Source: Microglena sp. YARC (Eukaryota; Chlorophyta; Chlorophyceae; Chlamydomonadales; Chlamydomonadaceae). From it: a stretch of DNA of 64,000 nucleotides. Below are positions 33,121-44,040 of the stretch, piece after piece. The position numbers and the translations under genes were made by a program. The notes beneath the pieces are model-generated. The model was not told the origin of the DNA. It did not search any database and was given only the letters and a program-made list of their open reading frames with translations. Location of the stretch: contig CM039462.1 in assembly GCA_022414725.1 (NCBI GenBank), forward strand, positions 129,168,363 through 129,232,362. Reading direction: 5' to 3'. Positions within the stretch are counted from its first letter, which is position 1; the number at the start of each line of letters is the position of its first letter.

Positions 33121-34780
33121 TCAACGGTCATCTAGTTCTGCCAGGTACCAACAGTTTCTGACAGGTACCTGAAGACCCAGAATACTTTCAGGAAGGACCC
33201 CGGCTCTGCTGCAAGTCTGATCTAGGTTCTTAGTGCTGACAGAGTGGGGAACAGGCAATCCAGGGACAGCTGGTTTGCAGACTTGGGCTAGGAACTCATC
33301 CAAATGATTTGGTAGCCAGGTTTTAGGCTGGGACAAGGATGTTGATGAAACGTGAAGTCTCATGGGGCTCTTAGTCCAATGAGAATGGTATGAACACACA
33401 ATACTTTTTCCTCAGGGTAGGCACAGCTCCTGGGTCCTGGATCATCTTGGGTCTGCATGAGGGGCAAATACATGGGCATTGGTCCACGGCTGCCTGTAAG
33501 ATAATGCCCATTGTAAGGTCAGTCTGCTGTAAGTAAGAGACAGAGGGGTAAGGCTGCACCAATCTGTTGGAGCCCTGCTAAATGTGCTTGAAGGACAGGG
33601 AGTACATAGGTGGTCGTTCAGATATGGCGTCTCTGTGCAGTAGAGGTCGGTGTAGTGGAAACTTTCTCTTTCTTCTAGATGTCAGGCTAGGGTGGGTATA
33701 ATGGTGGTGAAGAAGATTGTCGGTAGTGATGAGTTGGAGACGAGGTGGGAGCCTGGCTTTGATATTGAAGGCTATGGTGAGCGCAGGTTTTTGTTGCTGT
33801 TCAGGGTAGGATGGAGGGTACGTCCAAAAGATCTGGGTCAGGCTGAGGCTGAGTTGTTGAGAAGTGGGATGTTGGTTGCACATTCTGATTAAGTACTTCG
33901 TCCTAGTCGGGCGCTGATCTCAATTTTGTAGGTTTATCTGACTAGGTTCTGGAGGGGATTTTCCACTGTTGCCCAGGTGGTTGCTGAGTAACTAGGGTCA
34001 GTTAGATGGGCTTGAGGGGTCCCTCACCATCTATGGGTGTTCCATCATGGGAAATCTCTTCCATAACGATGTTGCGCTCACCTGATCTGGTCACTGTGAG
34101 AAGTTCCATCTCTGCTCTGGCTTGTTTAGCAGGGAGTCAGGTTGTTCAGAAGGGGGCAGAAGGGAGAAGGTCAGGAGTGAGTGAGATGATTCGAAGGAGG
34201 TAGACTGTTGCCTGAGTGGAGAGCTGGAGAGATAGTGGGGATGTCTGGTGGGTCACCAACTTGCTGGTCTTCTGACAGGGGCTTGAACTCCTTTGCACGA
34301 TTAGTTTGCCATGCGTTGGGGAATAGACTTCTGGTGTTATCAGGTCTGGCAATCCTTCCATGTCACTGTCACTTAGTCCCAGTCTCTTTAAGGAAATTCT
34401 CTGAAGTGGAAGGTGGTGGTATGATGGTGAATAAGAAAGGGGTGTTTCGAGTTCAGCGGGGGGTCTTCATGGGCACTGGGGAGGTGGCAGTCGTCACATG
34501 AGTGGTGTGGGTACTAGCCCTGGTCAGAACCTGTTATTCAAGAGGTGTTGATGTAGATGGGCTCAGGGGCAGAGGCAAGTCTTGGAGGTCTTGATCTGCT
34601 CTACTGGGGGCAGTCACATTAGTGGGTGGGTACTGCCCTGTCTCAGAGCCAGTGTGGGATGCAGATGGCTCAGTGGTGGGGGCAAGGTCTTGAAATCTTG
34701 AGGTCAGCCCTACTGGGAGGGCAGTCTGTCAGACATGAGTGGGGGTGGCTGCCCTGTTCTCAGAGCCAGTGTGGGATGAT
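33121..34780 (-). pseudogene. element B, 3' ORF remnant (unknown function)
   Basis: On the minus strand several overlapping frames resemble the 3' ORF of element A (46700-47755). Near 33562-33371, MVQPYPSVS, GIILQAA, PKMIQDPGA and VFIPFSLD parallel MVQSYPTIS, WAISLQAA, PKMLMHPIS and VNNLSMHW in A, in the same order. Frames change repeatedly, so it is decayed. The 5' part (34500-34770) is a roughly 115-bp tandem with CTCAGAGCCAGTGTGGGATG. The protein has no domain I recognise; its presence in two elements shows it belongs to the family. Confidence 0.45.
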
Positions 34781-37540
34781 GTTGTAACGGTACATTGAAA
34801 CCCTTCCTACGGTACTCTGGCGTCCAGGAGCTCGGCATCTCGGGATACGGATAACACCGTACTCCCCTGTAAGCCACGTACGAACGAGACGTGACACAGT
34901 ACCATACCCCATTGTCCTGCCTCATCGCTCTCAACGCGCACAGGCCGTTGAACACATAGACACGACCAACTCAGGACGAACCCTTCTACTACTACCCACG
35001 AAGACGTTCACCCCTCGAGCTGTTCGACATCTCCTACCCGTAGGTAACCCTACACCTGTTCTGCTAGCTCACGCATATAGATTTACACGTAATACTAACA
35101 TCACGTCACGCGCTGTTACACTAGACTAACCGCGCCTGAAGCTGCTAGGGAAGCATCCTGAGCTGTTACACTGGTCACGAAGCTGGTTTAGCATCCTAGG
35201 GACCCACGCATACGCATACGTAGTACGAATTTGGTTTTCCTTCGAATTAAACGCAACCAGCCAGTACATCCTGGCGGCTTTTCTGGCATTTGCTGGCAAT
35301 CGTAGAAGATTGCCGCTGCACTGTTCCTGTGTTACGTGGTGCACAGTGAGTCTTTTCGAGTCTCGGCGGAGTTCAATCCTGTCTTCTCTTCCGGCAGGTA
35401 AGCACGACAATCGGTCCCGGCTCTGTGCTGTAATTGGCCTGTCTTGCATGGGCGTTCTCCCATAGCCTGACCTTGCATGGCCTACGTCCTCAATTCTCCA
35501 CGACGCATCCTGGCCTTCTGGTCCATAGCTTCTAAAGCTATGTAATGGGTGAGCTTTGCCCTCGCGGCTCGTTCCATCGCGCAGCATCGGCTCCAGTTGA
35601 GACCTGAGCCATACCTGCTATAATGAACGTACCTCACGAGTCTGTCTTGCAGTCCTCAGTGCTTGCAGCATTTATCATTGGTGCTGTACACCCTTATCTT
35701 GCTCATCTGTCGGTGGCATTTCGGTTCGTCTCTTGATCGTTGTCTTGCCTGTCCTGCTGTCCGGCCTTTGGAGTGCTAGTCTCCCTCATCATATTCTCTC
35801 TGGACAATCTCGTCAATACAGTTACGTTTGAGGCATTTTCAGCTCGTTACGCTCGCAAAATTTGCTAGTCACTGGTTCATCTGATTGGCAGGCTTTCTCA
35901 AGTTGCGAGTAATACACCACCTCTTGTCGCCCACCTTTCATCCCGTCCAGCCTACTTACTTGTGTCGTTGCTTGCGCAGAATGACTCCCCGCAAAGTTTC
36001 CACCCCGGGCACCGACGCAGCTGCTGTGCAGCCAACGACGTCGGTAGTCAGTACCAATCCCGAGGGGATTGCGTCTTCTGACACGTGTGGAACCCCGACA
36101 ACGGCCTCACGGCCACTCATGTATAGATTCCGCCTCCGTCGGAGAAGGACCATCTCTGTCTGTCGGCACGCTCCAACCTCTGGTTGCTGGCCTGGCCAAT
36201 CTTGGGGCATCCTCGGGCAACAGCTATTGGCCATTTCCGACGCACAGGCCTGCCAACCGACCCTCTGCAACGCCCGACGCCGACGCCGCAGCCCCCTCAG
36301 CCTCCCAATCTGGAAGAGCTCAGTGCGGCTTACGCCGTCGCAAAAGATAAGAAACGCCTCCAGCACATGGGCGATCACCTGATCGCTGCGGAGAGGGTTT
36401 GCCTGCTGCAGGGTGAGCTGGCCAAGATGGCAGCAGCCCAGTCGGGCCATGGCCGACACTTTTTGCGTACGGCCGGACGCAGCCAAGGATGCTCGCATCC
36501 TGGAGCTGGAGACCCAGCTCGACGTCGCACTCGCTGCCATCCAGAATGCGGAGCGCAACGGGTGCACCAAAGAGGCTAGCAGCGACCTCCTGGAGGCTCA
36601 CTTCCAGCTGGGTGTCCAGCTGGAGAAGTGTCACGCTGACTTGCGCAACCTCACCACTGAGCATGGTCAGGCTATTACAGCCCTCCAGGCCTCCCTCGAC
36701 GCAATTGACAGGAGCCGCGGTCACGTGCTGAAGCAGGTGAGGCATATTTCGCACGCCTGCAAACTTATCGCACTAGTGGACCTGCCATTTACTGCATTTA
36801 ATCCGTTTGCGCAAATTGAGGAGTTCTCCACTCAATACGCCGTTCCTACAATGCAATTGCCTCACAATGTGCTGCTTGTCAATCGTACGCTGTTACCGCA
36901 ACGACATACGTCAATGCCTAACCCTCTACGTTCCCCTCCCTCCGCAGAGGTCGCCAGACTCCTTGAGGTCAACACTGAGCTCGTGCGCCAGAACACTGAG
37001 TTCGGCAAACGGCCCACTGCTCGCGCCAACGGACTCACCGCTGACGACGTACTAGCCATGATTGCAGCGAGGACACCTCGTGCTGAGGCTGCCACGCCGA
37101 TGGAGACAGACAATGGCGCAGCCAGAGGCTGCACCAGCGCTGATCTCTACCATGGCTGCGGGAACGGGAGGGCGATGGGGCAGAAGCACACTCTGCCTCA
37201 GGGTGTCCGTCAGGATGACCCTACTCCGACGGAGCCCATGTCTCACAGACAGTTGGCACTCATGAAAGCCCGCAAGGCAGCCGCTGCGCCATCCTATGCT
37301 AAGGCTGCGAAGAAGGAGAGGTTGCTACACTACCACTCCGACGACCACCCGATCGCACCTACCCTACGCTGACGCGCCTTTGGCAAGGCACCTGACGGAG
37401 TATGCCCATGAGCTGCTATCGTCTCCCGACGAAGCCGACTTGGTCGCGGCTCAGCAGGTGATTGAGGACCTCAAGGACCACCTCACCCGCCTCTTCCGTG
37501 CTAATCAGCTGAAAAAGAAGAGCTTTTACCCAAAGGGAGC
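34781..37540 (+). mobile_element. foreign segment splitting element B
   Basis: The gag frame of element B stops matching at about 37540 and its 3' ORF resumes at about 34780, so the 2.76 kb between looks inserted. The junctions carry GTAAC (about 34785) and GTTAC (about 37534), possibly short inverted ends. Inside, the plus strand has coding remnants (35981-37540). No reverse transcriptase, integrase or transposase motif is visible, so its class is unknown. Confidence 0.35.
35981..37540 (+). pseudogene. frameshifted coiled-coil ORF in the inserted segment
   Basis: Starts at ATG 35981 (MTPRKVSTPGTDAAAVQP), then continues with frame changes near 36290, 36440 and 37340. The middle (about 36330-36735) is rich in Leu/Ala/Glu heptads (LEELSAAYAVAKDKK, DARILELETQLDVALAAIQN, LEAHFQLGVQLEKCHADLRN), typical of a coiled coil. 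GTGAGG at 36737 and CCGCAG near 36947 could bound a 211-213-bp intron. The tail (LTEYAHELLSSPDEADLV) is helical and acidic. It could be an ORF1 or gag-like protein; I do not recognise it. Confidence 0.35.
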
Positions 37541-38017
37541 TGTTACAAATGTAGCTTTGGTAACCATCATAATGTAGGCAGTGGTTGGTCCATTGGAGTG
37601 GTCACTGTGGGTAGCTGAGGAGGTTTGAGTGAGGTAGAGCCCATGCCTTTTGGGACATGACAGTAGTAGCTTGGTGCCAGACTTGTTAGGTATGGAGAGA
37701 GTGGCCTTGGTCTTGGACATGTGGACTTGGAGATCTGGGCACAAGTTGGTGCCTGCGTGGATGCTTATGATGTTGGGCATTTTGCAGGCAGCAAGAAGTA
37801 CACCATTCAGGATGATCAGTGCTTTGTCATGGCCCTTGATCTTGGCATTCCCTATCTGCCTGCAGAGGATACGTGGAGATCCTTGGTCTGCCAGTTGCAG
37901 CCTAATGGGCTGTGGGAGATCCTGAATGTCATGTTGATAGGAGGTGTTACTTGTGGCATGGAAGTGGGCTGCAGTGTCTATGATCCATTCTTTCTGTAGT
38001 GCTGCCTGGAAAACTCC

Positions 38018-38050
<33 letters not shown>

Positions 38051-39286
38051 TGTATTGCAATCATCATCAGCACTCATGCGCCCAAAGAATGTTTTGTCAG
38101 CGAGGGGGTCATATGGCAGGGAAAATGATACAGACTTGCCTCTGGTTGATGCAGCAAAACTCATGGGCTGTGGAGTGTCTTCATTCAGGGCCAGAGAGAG
38201 AAAGTTGTGCTCCTCATCCTCACTGTCAGAGTTGGAGGTGGAGGTGGAGTGGTCACCATCAGCAACGTGGGCATAATGTCCCCTGCTTTGGCTCCTTCTA
38301 GGTCTTGGTCTCCTGTCACTTCTCCAGCGGGATGAGGACTTCTTCTTGTCAGAGTCCTTGTCGTCACCCGATCTCTCCTTGGGAGGTGACTTGGATCCAT
38401 TGTCAGCACCATCAGAGTCAACTGGCTTAAAAGCCAGATCAGTGTCCTCGCTGATGCATTCCCTGGAGCTGTGTCCTACTCCTCCACAGTTCCAGCAGGT
38501 CATCTTCTTGTTGATGTCTCTTCTGTCTCTCTGGAGGACTCTGGTGTTGGCGTTGTAGGGTCTTCTGTACTTGTAGGCTGCTGCAGCCAACTCAGCTTCC
38601 TCTGGAGATGGGGCGGTGTCAACATTCTTTACCAAGCACCACTGATTCATCTTAGTTTGGAGGATGGCAAAGGTAGTGACTTCATTAGGGTTGTACTTGT
38701 TGATGTATCCATCATATTCATGACGAGAATTGAGTCCCTTGACAATGACATTGAGGAATGTGGGGACAGAGCAGATGGGAGTCCCTTGGATCTGGGGAAG
38801 TTGGGAGTACAAGTCACATGCTCTGGAGAGGTAAGTCTGCAGTGATTCATGACCAGACATGGTGAGAGCATAGAGACTTGTGACAGTAGTTAGTTCTCGG
38901 GCTCCAGCTTGCTCAGAGAAGAGGGAGTCCAAGAACTTGAAAGCTTTAGTGGCGATGTCAGTGTGAGCAAGAATAATGGCTTGTTGGATTGACTTTGATA
39001 CTCGATCCAGAATCATCTTGAATGCCTAGTTGTTCTTCCAAATGGAGATCCTATTGGGGACACCACGAACTGGAACAGCTGGGTCAGCACCCGCAACAAC
39101 AGGGAAAGAAATGTCATCAGCAGGGTAACCGTCAGAGTTAGGAGGCTCCCCATTGACGACTGCTTGTTGACAGTCGAAGGCGATGGCAATATAGTTCTTG
39201 TCGGACTTGAGGTCGAGGAGGATATGCACCCTGGTGTTACGCCATGTGTAAATGGTGTTGCCACTGAAGATCTTGGCGTGTTGCAT
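37526..39286 (-). pseudogene. element B gag-protease, one nonsense codon
   Basis: A minus-strand frame from about 39286 to 37526, broken only by a TAG at 39026-39028. In element A the homologous codon is CAG (SQAFNEIL against NN*AFKMIL), so this looks like a C-to-T nonsense change. Downstream are a gag capsid-like region (ESLQTYLSRACDLYSQLPQI), the zinc knuckle CWNCGGVGHSSREC (CX2CX4HX4C), a basic/Ser stretch, a poly-Asp tract, and a Copia-type aspartic protease motif WIIDTAAHF. No integrase or reverse transcriptase follows. Upstream proline-rich sequence (39300-39570) may be leader or a shifted N-terminus. Confidence 0.7.
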
Positions 39287-39789
39287 GATGACTGGTAGGT
39301 AGGTGTCTTCTTAGCTGGGGTCTTGGAGTTATAGGTCGGAGTGATAGATGGTGTAGGATTACGAGGGTGGGGCAGGGGAAGTGGGGATGGTGTGCTTGTG
39401 GGAATCGGCGATCCGAAAGGATGCAGTGGAGTGGGAAGGATGAACGTCGCCGGGTGGCAATGTTCTGCAACAGGAGCCTCTTGTTGAAGGCTGTGGTCGC
39501 AAGCACAATGATTGTTTGGGATCAATACAGCTTTGTGTGGCATCTCGGTGAGGACGTCTTTCAAACTCACATCATAGATTTCGGTGACTAGCAGGTGCTC
39601 TTGCTTGCTCCAGTCGTAGGACGCAGCGGCAGATCCAAAGTAGGTCTTGGATGAAGCGGTAGGCGGAGCAGCAGTTAGTTGGATCCGCAGTCGGAGGTCC
39701 AGATGCTAGAAACTCGGGCCTTCGAGCTAGTCAGAGGGGAACTGATACCTGTGGGTCGGTACGCAGCGGCTGTCTTCTTTAGCATCTAT

Positions 39790-39806
39790 TGATGGCGCAC
39801 ATAACC
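39790..39806 (-). promoter_or_regulatory. element B primer-binding site (half-tRNA type)
   Basis: Directly after the 5' LTR the minus strand reads GGTTATGTGCGCCATCA, an imperfect version of GGTTATGGGCCCATCA in element A, which is complementary to the anticodon arm of initiator tRNA-Met. Confidence 0.55.
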
Positions 39807-40025
39807 TTTTAATGCAAGTTCTTTACAACGGTGTAAGCACGATAGCGGAGAAGGTACTATTAAGCGCAGCAGGCGCAATCATATAGAATAGAGATGTGTA
39901 TTGCAATCACGTGCAGGCCACAGCTAGCTCGTGGCCTAGCAGCAGTCAACACGGGACCAGGAGAGAGCTGGTACCGGTGTGCACTATGCTAACTCAGAGA
40001 CTGATATATAAATCAGTCAATAACA
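39807..40025 (-). mobile_element. element B 5' LTR
   Basis: 219 bp on the minus strand, starting TGTTATTGACTG and aligning with element A's 220-bp LTR: CTGAGTTAGCATAGTGCACA, CCGTGTTG-CTGC, TGGCCTGCACGTG. It is followed by the primer-binding site. No second copy is visible; the other end is lost or in the gap. Confidence 0.7.
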
Positions 40026-40034
40026 ACTCATAGC

Positions 40035-40192
40035 TAGGGATCGGCATATCATATGATGTTTGCCAAAGGTGAGTATGATATCATACAAATTGCATCAAAT
40101 GATATTGTATTTGAATTGTAACTTTGGCCTAGGCAGACAGCCGGCATCATATGCTGACACGATATCATATGATACCATGTTGCCGTTCCCTT
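40035..40192. mobile_element. small AT-rich hAT-like MITE
   Basis: Ends TAGGGATCGGCA and TTGCCGTTCCCTT are near inverted repeats, inside them ATCATATGAT and ATATCATATGAT palindromes. The flanking 8-mers CTCATAGC and CATATAGC agree at 6 of 8 positions. A related fragment is near 11650-11715. It abuts the element B LTR within 10 bp. Confidence 0.5.
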
Positions 40193-40319
40193 CATATAGC
40201 ACGAAGTGTTTTGGTTTATTTGAAGATACCGATAGGTGTTGAATAATATTGCATTTACTGCCGAAGAAAGCGAGCAACCGAATTGCTTGTCGGAGCGATG
40301 TAACCAAGTTCAAGTTAGT

Positions 40320-40335
40320 GGTGTTGAAAAACACC
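40320..40335 (-). terminator. H2A histone 3' stem-loop
   Basis: In the mRNA sense GGTGTT-TTTC-AACACC: a 6-bp stem with the canonical UUUC loop, preceded by CAAAC and followed by ACTA. It lies 63 nt past the H2A stop, the normal 3'-end signal of replication-dependent histone mRNAs. Confidence 0.9.
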
Positions 40336-40398
40336 GTTTGCCTAGCAGAAATTAAATAGTCGAATTAAATGTTGGAACTTCCTTGGCCCATTAGTTGT

Positions 40399-40779
40399 TT
40401 AGGCCTCGGACTCCTTCTTGGCAGACTTCTTGGGGAGCAGCACGGAGTGAATGTTGGGAAGAACTCCGCCATTGGCAATGGTGACGGAGCCTAGCAGCTT
40501 GGAAAGCTCCTCGTCATTGCGAATGGCCAGCTGTATGTGGCGGGGTACGATCCTTGTCTTCTTATTGTCGCGGGCAGCGTTGCCAGCCAGCTCCAGGACC
40601 TCAGCGCACAAGTACTCAAGGACAGCGGCCAGGTACACAGGGGCACCAGCGCCAACGCGCTCAGCGTACTTGCCCTTCTTCAGGTAGCGGGCGACACGGC
40701 CCACAGGGAACTGAAGTCCAGCCTTGGCGCTGCGAGAAACAGACTTCTTGCCTCCACGGCCTCCGGTTTTGCCTGCCAT
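40399..40779 (-). CDS. H2A: histone H2A
   Basis: 126 residues from ATG at 40779 ([20 protein letters not shown]) to TAA. The H2A fold is complete: [37 protein letters not shown], the acidic-patch segment [29 protein letters not shown] and the docking region [13 protein letters not shown]. Length and sequence fit a canonical core H2A; the tail has no SQEF or macro extension. An upstream in-frame ATG at 40863 would add 28 residues unlike any H2A and is rejected. The gene is divergent from H2B with 291 bp between the start codons and carries a histone stem-loop, so S-phase expression is expected. It is the only intact histone gene here. Confidence 0.97.
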   Translation of the reverse strand: MAGKTGGRGGKKSVSRSAKAGLQFPVGRVARYLKKGKYAERVGAGAPVYLAAVLEYLCAEVLELAGNAARDNKKTRIVPRHIQLAIRNDEELSKLLGSVTIANGGVLPNIHSVLLPKKSAKKESEA

Positions 40780-41070
40780 TGTAATGTTAGATGGATGTGG
40801 AAGTAACAGGCTGAAGTGCGATTTAGTTGTGATCACCTTGGTGTCGAGGGCGAATAAATCCACTCTGATCTTGTCATGCTGATCCGACGCCGATCTTGAG
40901 CCCCTATCGCTGCCCCAGTTCGGTTAGGTCCTCATGATCCGGTTCCCAGGGGGGGCTGGTTGACCCCGTTGACCCTGGCGTTAACCGAACACTGGTATAA
41001 ACTTCGCGTCTCGGCGAAGGAATGTTACCCCCGCATTTATATCCTTATCATCAGCTCCAAACATTTTACA
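40780..41070. promoter_or_regulatory. divergent H2A-H2B promoter
   Basis: 291 bp between the two ATGs. Toward H2B a TATAAAC lies at 40996-41002, about 70 bp before its ATG. Toward H2A the minus strand has GATTTATTCG near 40850-40859. Between them GTTCGGTTAGG (40918-40928) and TTAACCGAAC (40981-40990) form an inverted pair that could be a shared control site; that role is inferred from symmetry only. Confidence 0.6.
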
Positions 41071-41427
41071 ATGGCACCCAAAGCTGCTGAGGAGGCTCCC
41101 GCCAAGAAGGCAGCCCCCGCAAAGACTGCGGAGGGCAAGAAGAAGGCTAAGAAGATGGCCAAGGCTGAGACCTACAAGATCTACATCTACAAGGTGCTGA
41201 AGCAAGTACACCCCGATACTGGCATCAGTTCCAAGGCCATGGGCATCCTCAACTCCTTTATCAACGACATCTTCGATAAGATCGCTTCCGAAGCCGCTCG
41301 CCTGGCTCGCTACAACAAGAAGCCCACTGTCACCTCCCGCGAGATTCAGAATGCTGTATGTGCGCCTGGTCCTTCGCGGAGAGCTTGCCAAGCACGCTGT
41401 GTCCGAGGGCACCAAGGCCGTCACTAA
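41071..41427 (+). pseudogene. H2B: histone H2B, frameshifted near the C-terminus
   Basis: Starts at ATG 41071 ([18 protein letters not shown]) with a short Lys/Ala-rich tail, then a good H2B fold: [51 protein letters not shown]. At 41353-41361 the frame breaks: GCTGTATGTGCGC stands where GCTGTGCGC is expected, an excess of 4 nt, and the original frame ends at 41427 in an unrelated tail. The normal C-terminus ([20 protein letters not shown]) continues in the +1 frame at about 41358-41440, but there it has no stop before the stem-loop. Either this copy is dead or the assembly is wrong here. The core up to the break is unmistakable. Confidence 0.9.
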
Positions 41428-41448
41428 GTTCACCTCAGCACAACAACG

Positions 41449-41467
41449 GTGTTTTTTAAAACCACCA
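41449..41467 (+). terminator. imperfect histone 3' stem-loop after H2B
   Basis: GGTGTTTTTTAAAACCACC preceded by CAAC. Compared with the H2A and H4 loops the right arm has an extra A and a misplaced C, so the 6-bp stem is broken or bulged. It lies only 9-10 nt after the last H2B-like codon, closer than in the other histone genes. Confidence 0.6.
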
Positions 41468-41898
41468 TCCGCTGATCCGACTCCCGTATACGAACAGCAG
41501 ACCTGGTGAAAAGGCCGATCGAGGGCAACGGTGGGGTGAGAACTACAGAACCTAAGCCCTGAGTACCGATTGTGACAGCTTGTTTCTTTTATAGGGGGTC
41601 CGGTTAAGGATTGTGTTTTTGAGGGTTTAGACTCGACCTCTAACCGGACCCTTAACTGGTTGGAAACATTCCACCAGTTACGCAGCCTTTTGCATCTGAC
41701 CAGGTCAGTTCAAAATGGGTCAACGTGGCAAATGCGCTCTGCAGCACTTCCTCGCGATTCAAACGCTGATTTCAGCGTTTATTCCGCTTCTTGCCGCTGC
41801 TGGTTGCCTCAGGCTGATCAGTCCATAATTGCGTGGCAGGGACGGTGCCCTGGTGCTGCGAATTTATTTTGGTGAAACTGTCACTCAGGGAACCGACC
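41468..41898. other. histone-cluster intergenic DNA
   Basis: No gene. It contains GGTCCGGTTAAGG at about 41598 and a 27-bp sequence at 41641-41667 (TAACCGGACCCTTAACTGGT and seven more bases) that recurs exactly at 48806-48832, beyond the LTR element. These TAACCGG motifs resemble the inverted pair in the H2A-H2B promoter and may be displaced histone promoter sequence. Confidence 0.45.
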
Positions 41899-42373
41899 GA
41901 TTATCTGAGGAGTATCTAGATACGTACCTGCTTATTTCAAATTATTATCTCAGATATTTATCTCAGATACCGAACAGATAGTATCTAGATAGTATCTAGA
42001 TATCACAGATACTGGTGCATAGATACTGATATCTGTAGTATCTAGATACTGCTTATAGAGTATCTAGACAATATCTAGATACGGATATCTGTGTTTCTAG
42101 ATACTGCTTAAAGAGTATCTAAACAATATCTAGATACGGATATCTGTATTTCTAGGTACTGCCTAGAGAGTATCTAGACAATATCTAGATACGAATATCT
42201 GTACTTCTAGATACTGTTTAGATAGCTGCTAGACAATATCTGAAACCGTACATGCGCCTGTATCTGTGGTAGCTAGATAACATCTAGATAGTATCTGTAC
42301 AATATCTGAGACAAATATCTGAGATAATAATTTGAAACGAGAAGATACGTATCTGGATGCTCTTCAGATAATC
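41899..42373. mobile_element. fold-back element with TATCTAGATA repeats
   Basis: Inverted arms of about 70 bp: left GATTATCTGAGGAGTATCTA and TTTCAAATTATTATCTCAGA, right the complement with a few changes (AATAATTTGAAACGAGAAG, CTTCAGATAATC). The centre holds three to four ~62-bp units with CAATATCTAGATACGGATAT. Noncoding. Target duplication not resolved. Confidence 0.65.
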
Positions 42374-43058
42374 TCGAAATTGTATTACAACTTGTTCATG
42401 GTGATCATTAAATCATCCCATGAGTTAGTTTATATAAATATGAAGTAAAGTTGTGCTTCTCAACAACTTGATAGATAGGTAGCTTCAATTAAACACCATT
42501 GTACAGGCAAAATGACTTACTACTAACGCAAACCTCACTCGTAACATTTCTAACTAATATGGCCAAAAATAAATCAACAAATTATAATAAGCAAGCAACC
42601 ACACAAATTACAAACCACACCTCATCCTACCAGTTGTACAATTTGTGATATGTGGCAGTGCATTACTCCATTAGATTGTCAGCAACGCAACTAGGTACAA
42701 GACACATACTTCTTATATGGAATTATATGCTTCCCCCCCCCCCCCCCCCCTCCCCCCCCCTCCTCCTTTTCCCCTGCAGTTGGATGTCGAATGCTCCAGG
42801 CAGCAAATGTGTGCCACCCTTCTGCTGCCTGCACCACCCGGAACTCCAGCACCACCAATGCTGCTCCCAGCACCACCTCAGCCTCCACAGCTGCCCTTTC
42901 TGCACCCCACCCAAAGATTCCATCTCCCCCCACTCCCCAGCGACCCCAGCCTCCCCCAACCCACCACAGCCTCCCCCCCTCCACCACCACCATTCCCGTT
43001 CCCTTCGCCCCCTTCCCCAGTCCCAAGCCCACCAGCACGGGATCTTCACCTCCAGCAC
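42374..43058. other. no gene recognised; poly-C and CCA-rich sequence
   Basis: AT-rich to 42720, then poly-C at 42730-42765 and Pro-codon-rich DNA to about 43060. The Pro-rich plus-strand frames have no methionine-led domain or family match. Confidence 0.4.
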
Positions 43059-43241
43059 TTAGTGCTCCTCCAGTAGCGCTTGACGTAGACCTGCGAATTG
43101 GCACTTCTTGGGTTGTGCATGGTTGTAGACTGCACTCTTTCCAAGGGAGGTTTTACAGTGCCTGCAGACGAATACAGTCTCGCCGTTTGCTGCCTGCAAC
43201 TCGTCGAAATTATTGTAAACGTCCAAGTTGCGACGCTTCAT
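43059..43241 (-). pseudogene. BED-like zinc-finger fragment, possibly of a hAT transposase
   Basis: A 60-codon frame, MKRRNLDVYNNFDELQAANG then VFVCRHCKTSLGKSAVYNHA and a final Cys: CX2C, 11 residues, His, 5 residues, Cys. This spacing fits BED-type fingers at the N-terminus of hAT transposases. No RNase-H-like core or dimerisation domain follows, so it is a fragment or a domesticated finger. The hAT link also fits the hAT-like MITEs nearby, but that is inference. Confidence 0.35.
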
Positions 43242-43798
43242 TAATAATCTGCTATTGGCTGTAGCTGGACGTGCGATTGGGTATACGTTGGCTTAGCTAG
43301 CTGCAGTTGCGCCAATCCGAAGTTGAGTGAGTTTCGAGGTGCGCCTGGCTCCCTGGAGCTCCGCCGAGATTGTTGAAGTGCATGTCAGTGGTTTGGTTGC
43401 GATGCGGCGTAAAATGCGGATGCTCGTGAGTTGCGAGTGTTGCTCGGCTTCTGTAAAGTGCTTGAAGCGTTGATTGGTGCGGAAGAGAATATCTGGAAAA
43501 CCAGATATCCGAGATAGTCAGGTACGCGTCAGACACTCGAGATACGGTACAGTCACTCAGAGACGGTACAGAGATTGGCGCGTTCCCTGAGTGTGTGCTA
43601 TCGGTGATGAGTGTCCGAGAAAGAAAGAAAGGATGCGGGGGACTCCAAAGCAGCGTGATTTTTAAGAGGCGCGCGCCAACTTCGTGACGTCACCAGAATC
43701 TAATTCAACAACCGAATTTAACCGCCCCTTAACTTTCTTTAGCGGGGGGGGGGGGGGGGGGGAGGGGGGGGCGCCGTTGCACTAACCGGGACGTCTTT
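43242..43798. other. intergenic DNA up to element A
   Basis: No gene. Poly-G at 43746-43770. The last five bases, TCTTT (43794-43798), are the target duplication of element A. Confidence 0.5.
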
Positions 43799-44018
43799 TG
43801 TTATTGTCCGTTACACCGGACACTGAGTTGCGTAGTGCGCACCGGATCCTGATGGCTCCAGGACCCGTGTTGCCTGCCGCCAGGCCATAGGCTAGCTATG
43901 GCCTGCACATGTCTGCAAGTTCCACCGGCAGACTTCCCTTGCTATATAGCCGCTCCTGTCGGCCTCTTTATCATCTTCTACTTCAGTCTTCACTGTGTAA
44001 CTACTCTATCGATTGAAA
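43799..44018 (+). repeat. element A 5' LTR
   Basis: 220 bp from TGTTATTGTCCG to CTATCGATTGAAA. It contains TGCTATATAGCCGC (TATA-like) and the palindrome GGCCATAGGCTAGCTATGGCC. The 5' end is TG; the 3' end is not CA but AAA, set by the target duplication and the adjacent primer-binding site. Confidence 0.9.
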
Positions 44019-44040
44019 GGTTATGGGCCCATCACGCTAA
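44019..44040 (+). promoter_or_regulatory. element A primer-binding site (half initiator tRNA-Met)
   Basis: GGTTATGGGCCCATCACGCT lies directly after the LTR. It is complementary to the region around the CAU anticodon of initiator tRNA-Met (GGGCCCATAACC in the tRNA), not to a tRNA 3' end. This is the priming mode known for Drosophila copia, which uses a tRNA cleaved in the anticodon loop. Confidence 0.8.

Noticed and set aside
39026..39028. Reassigned genetic code (TAG as Gln) because a gag TAG aligns with a CAG
   Set aside because: H4 and H3 both end in TAG at their normal last codon, so TAG is a stop here; the gag change is an ordinary nonsense mutation.
40780..40863. 28-residue N-terminal extension of H2A
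   Set aside because: The upstream ATG adds sequence unlike any H2A; the second ATG gives the canonical MAGKTGGRG start and 126 residues.
42691..43104. Gly-rich or Pro-rich proteins on either strand
   Set aside because: They follow from poly-C and CCA-rich sequence and lack any ordered domain.
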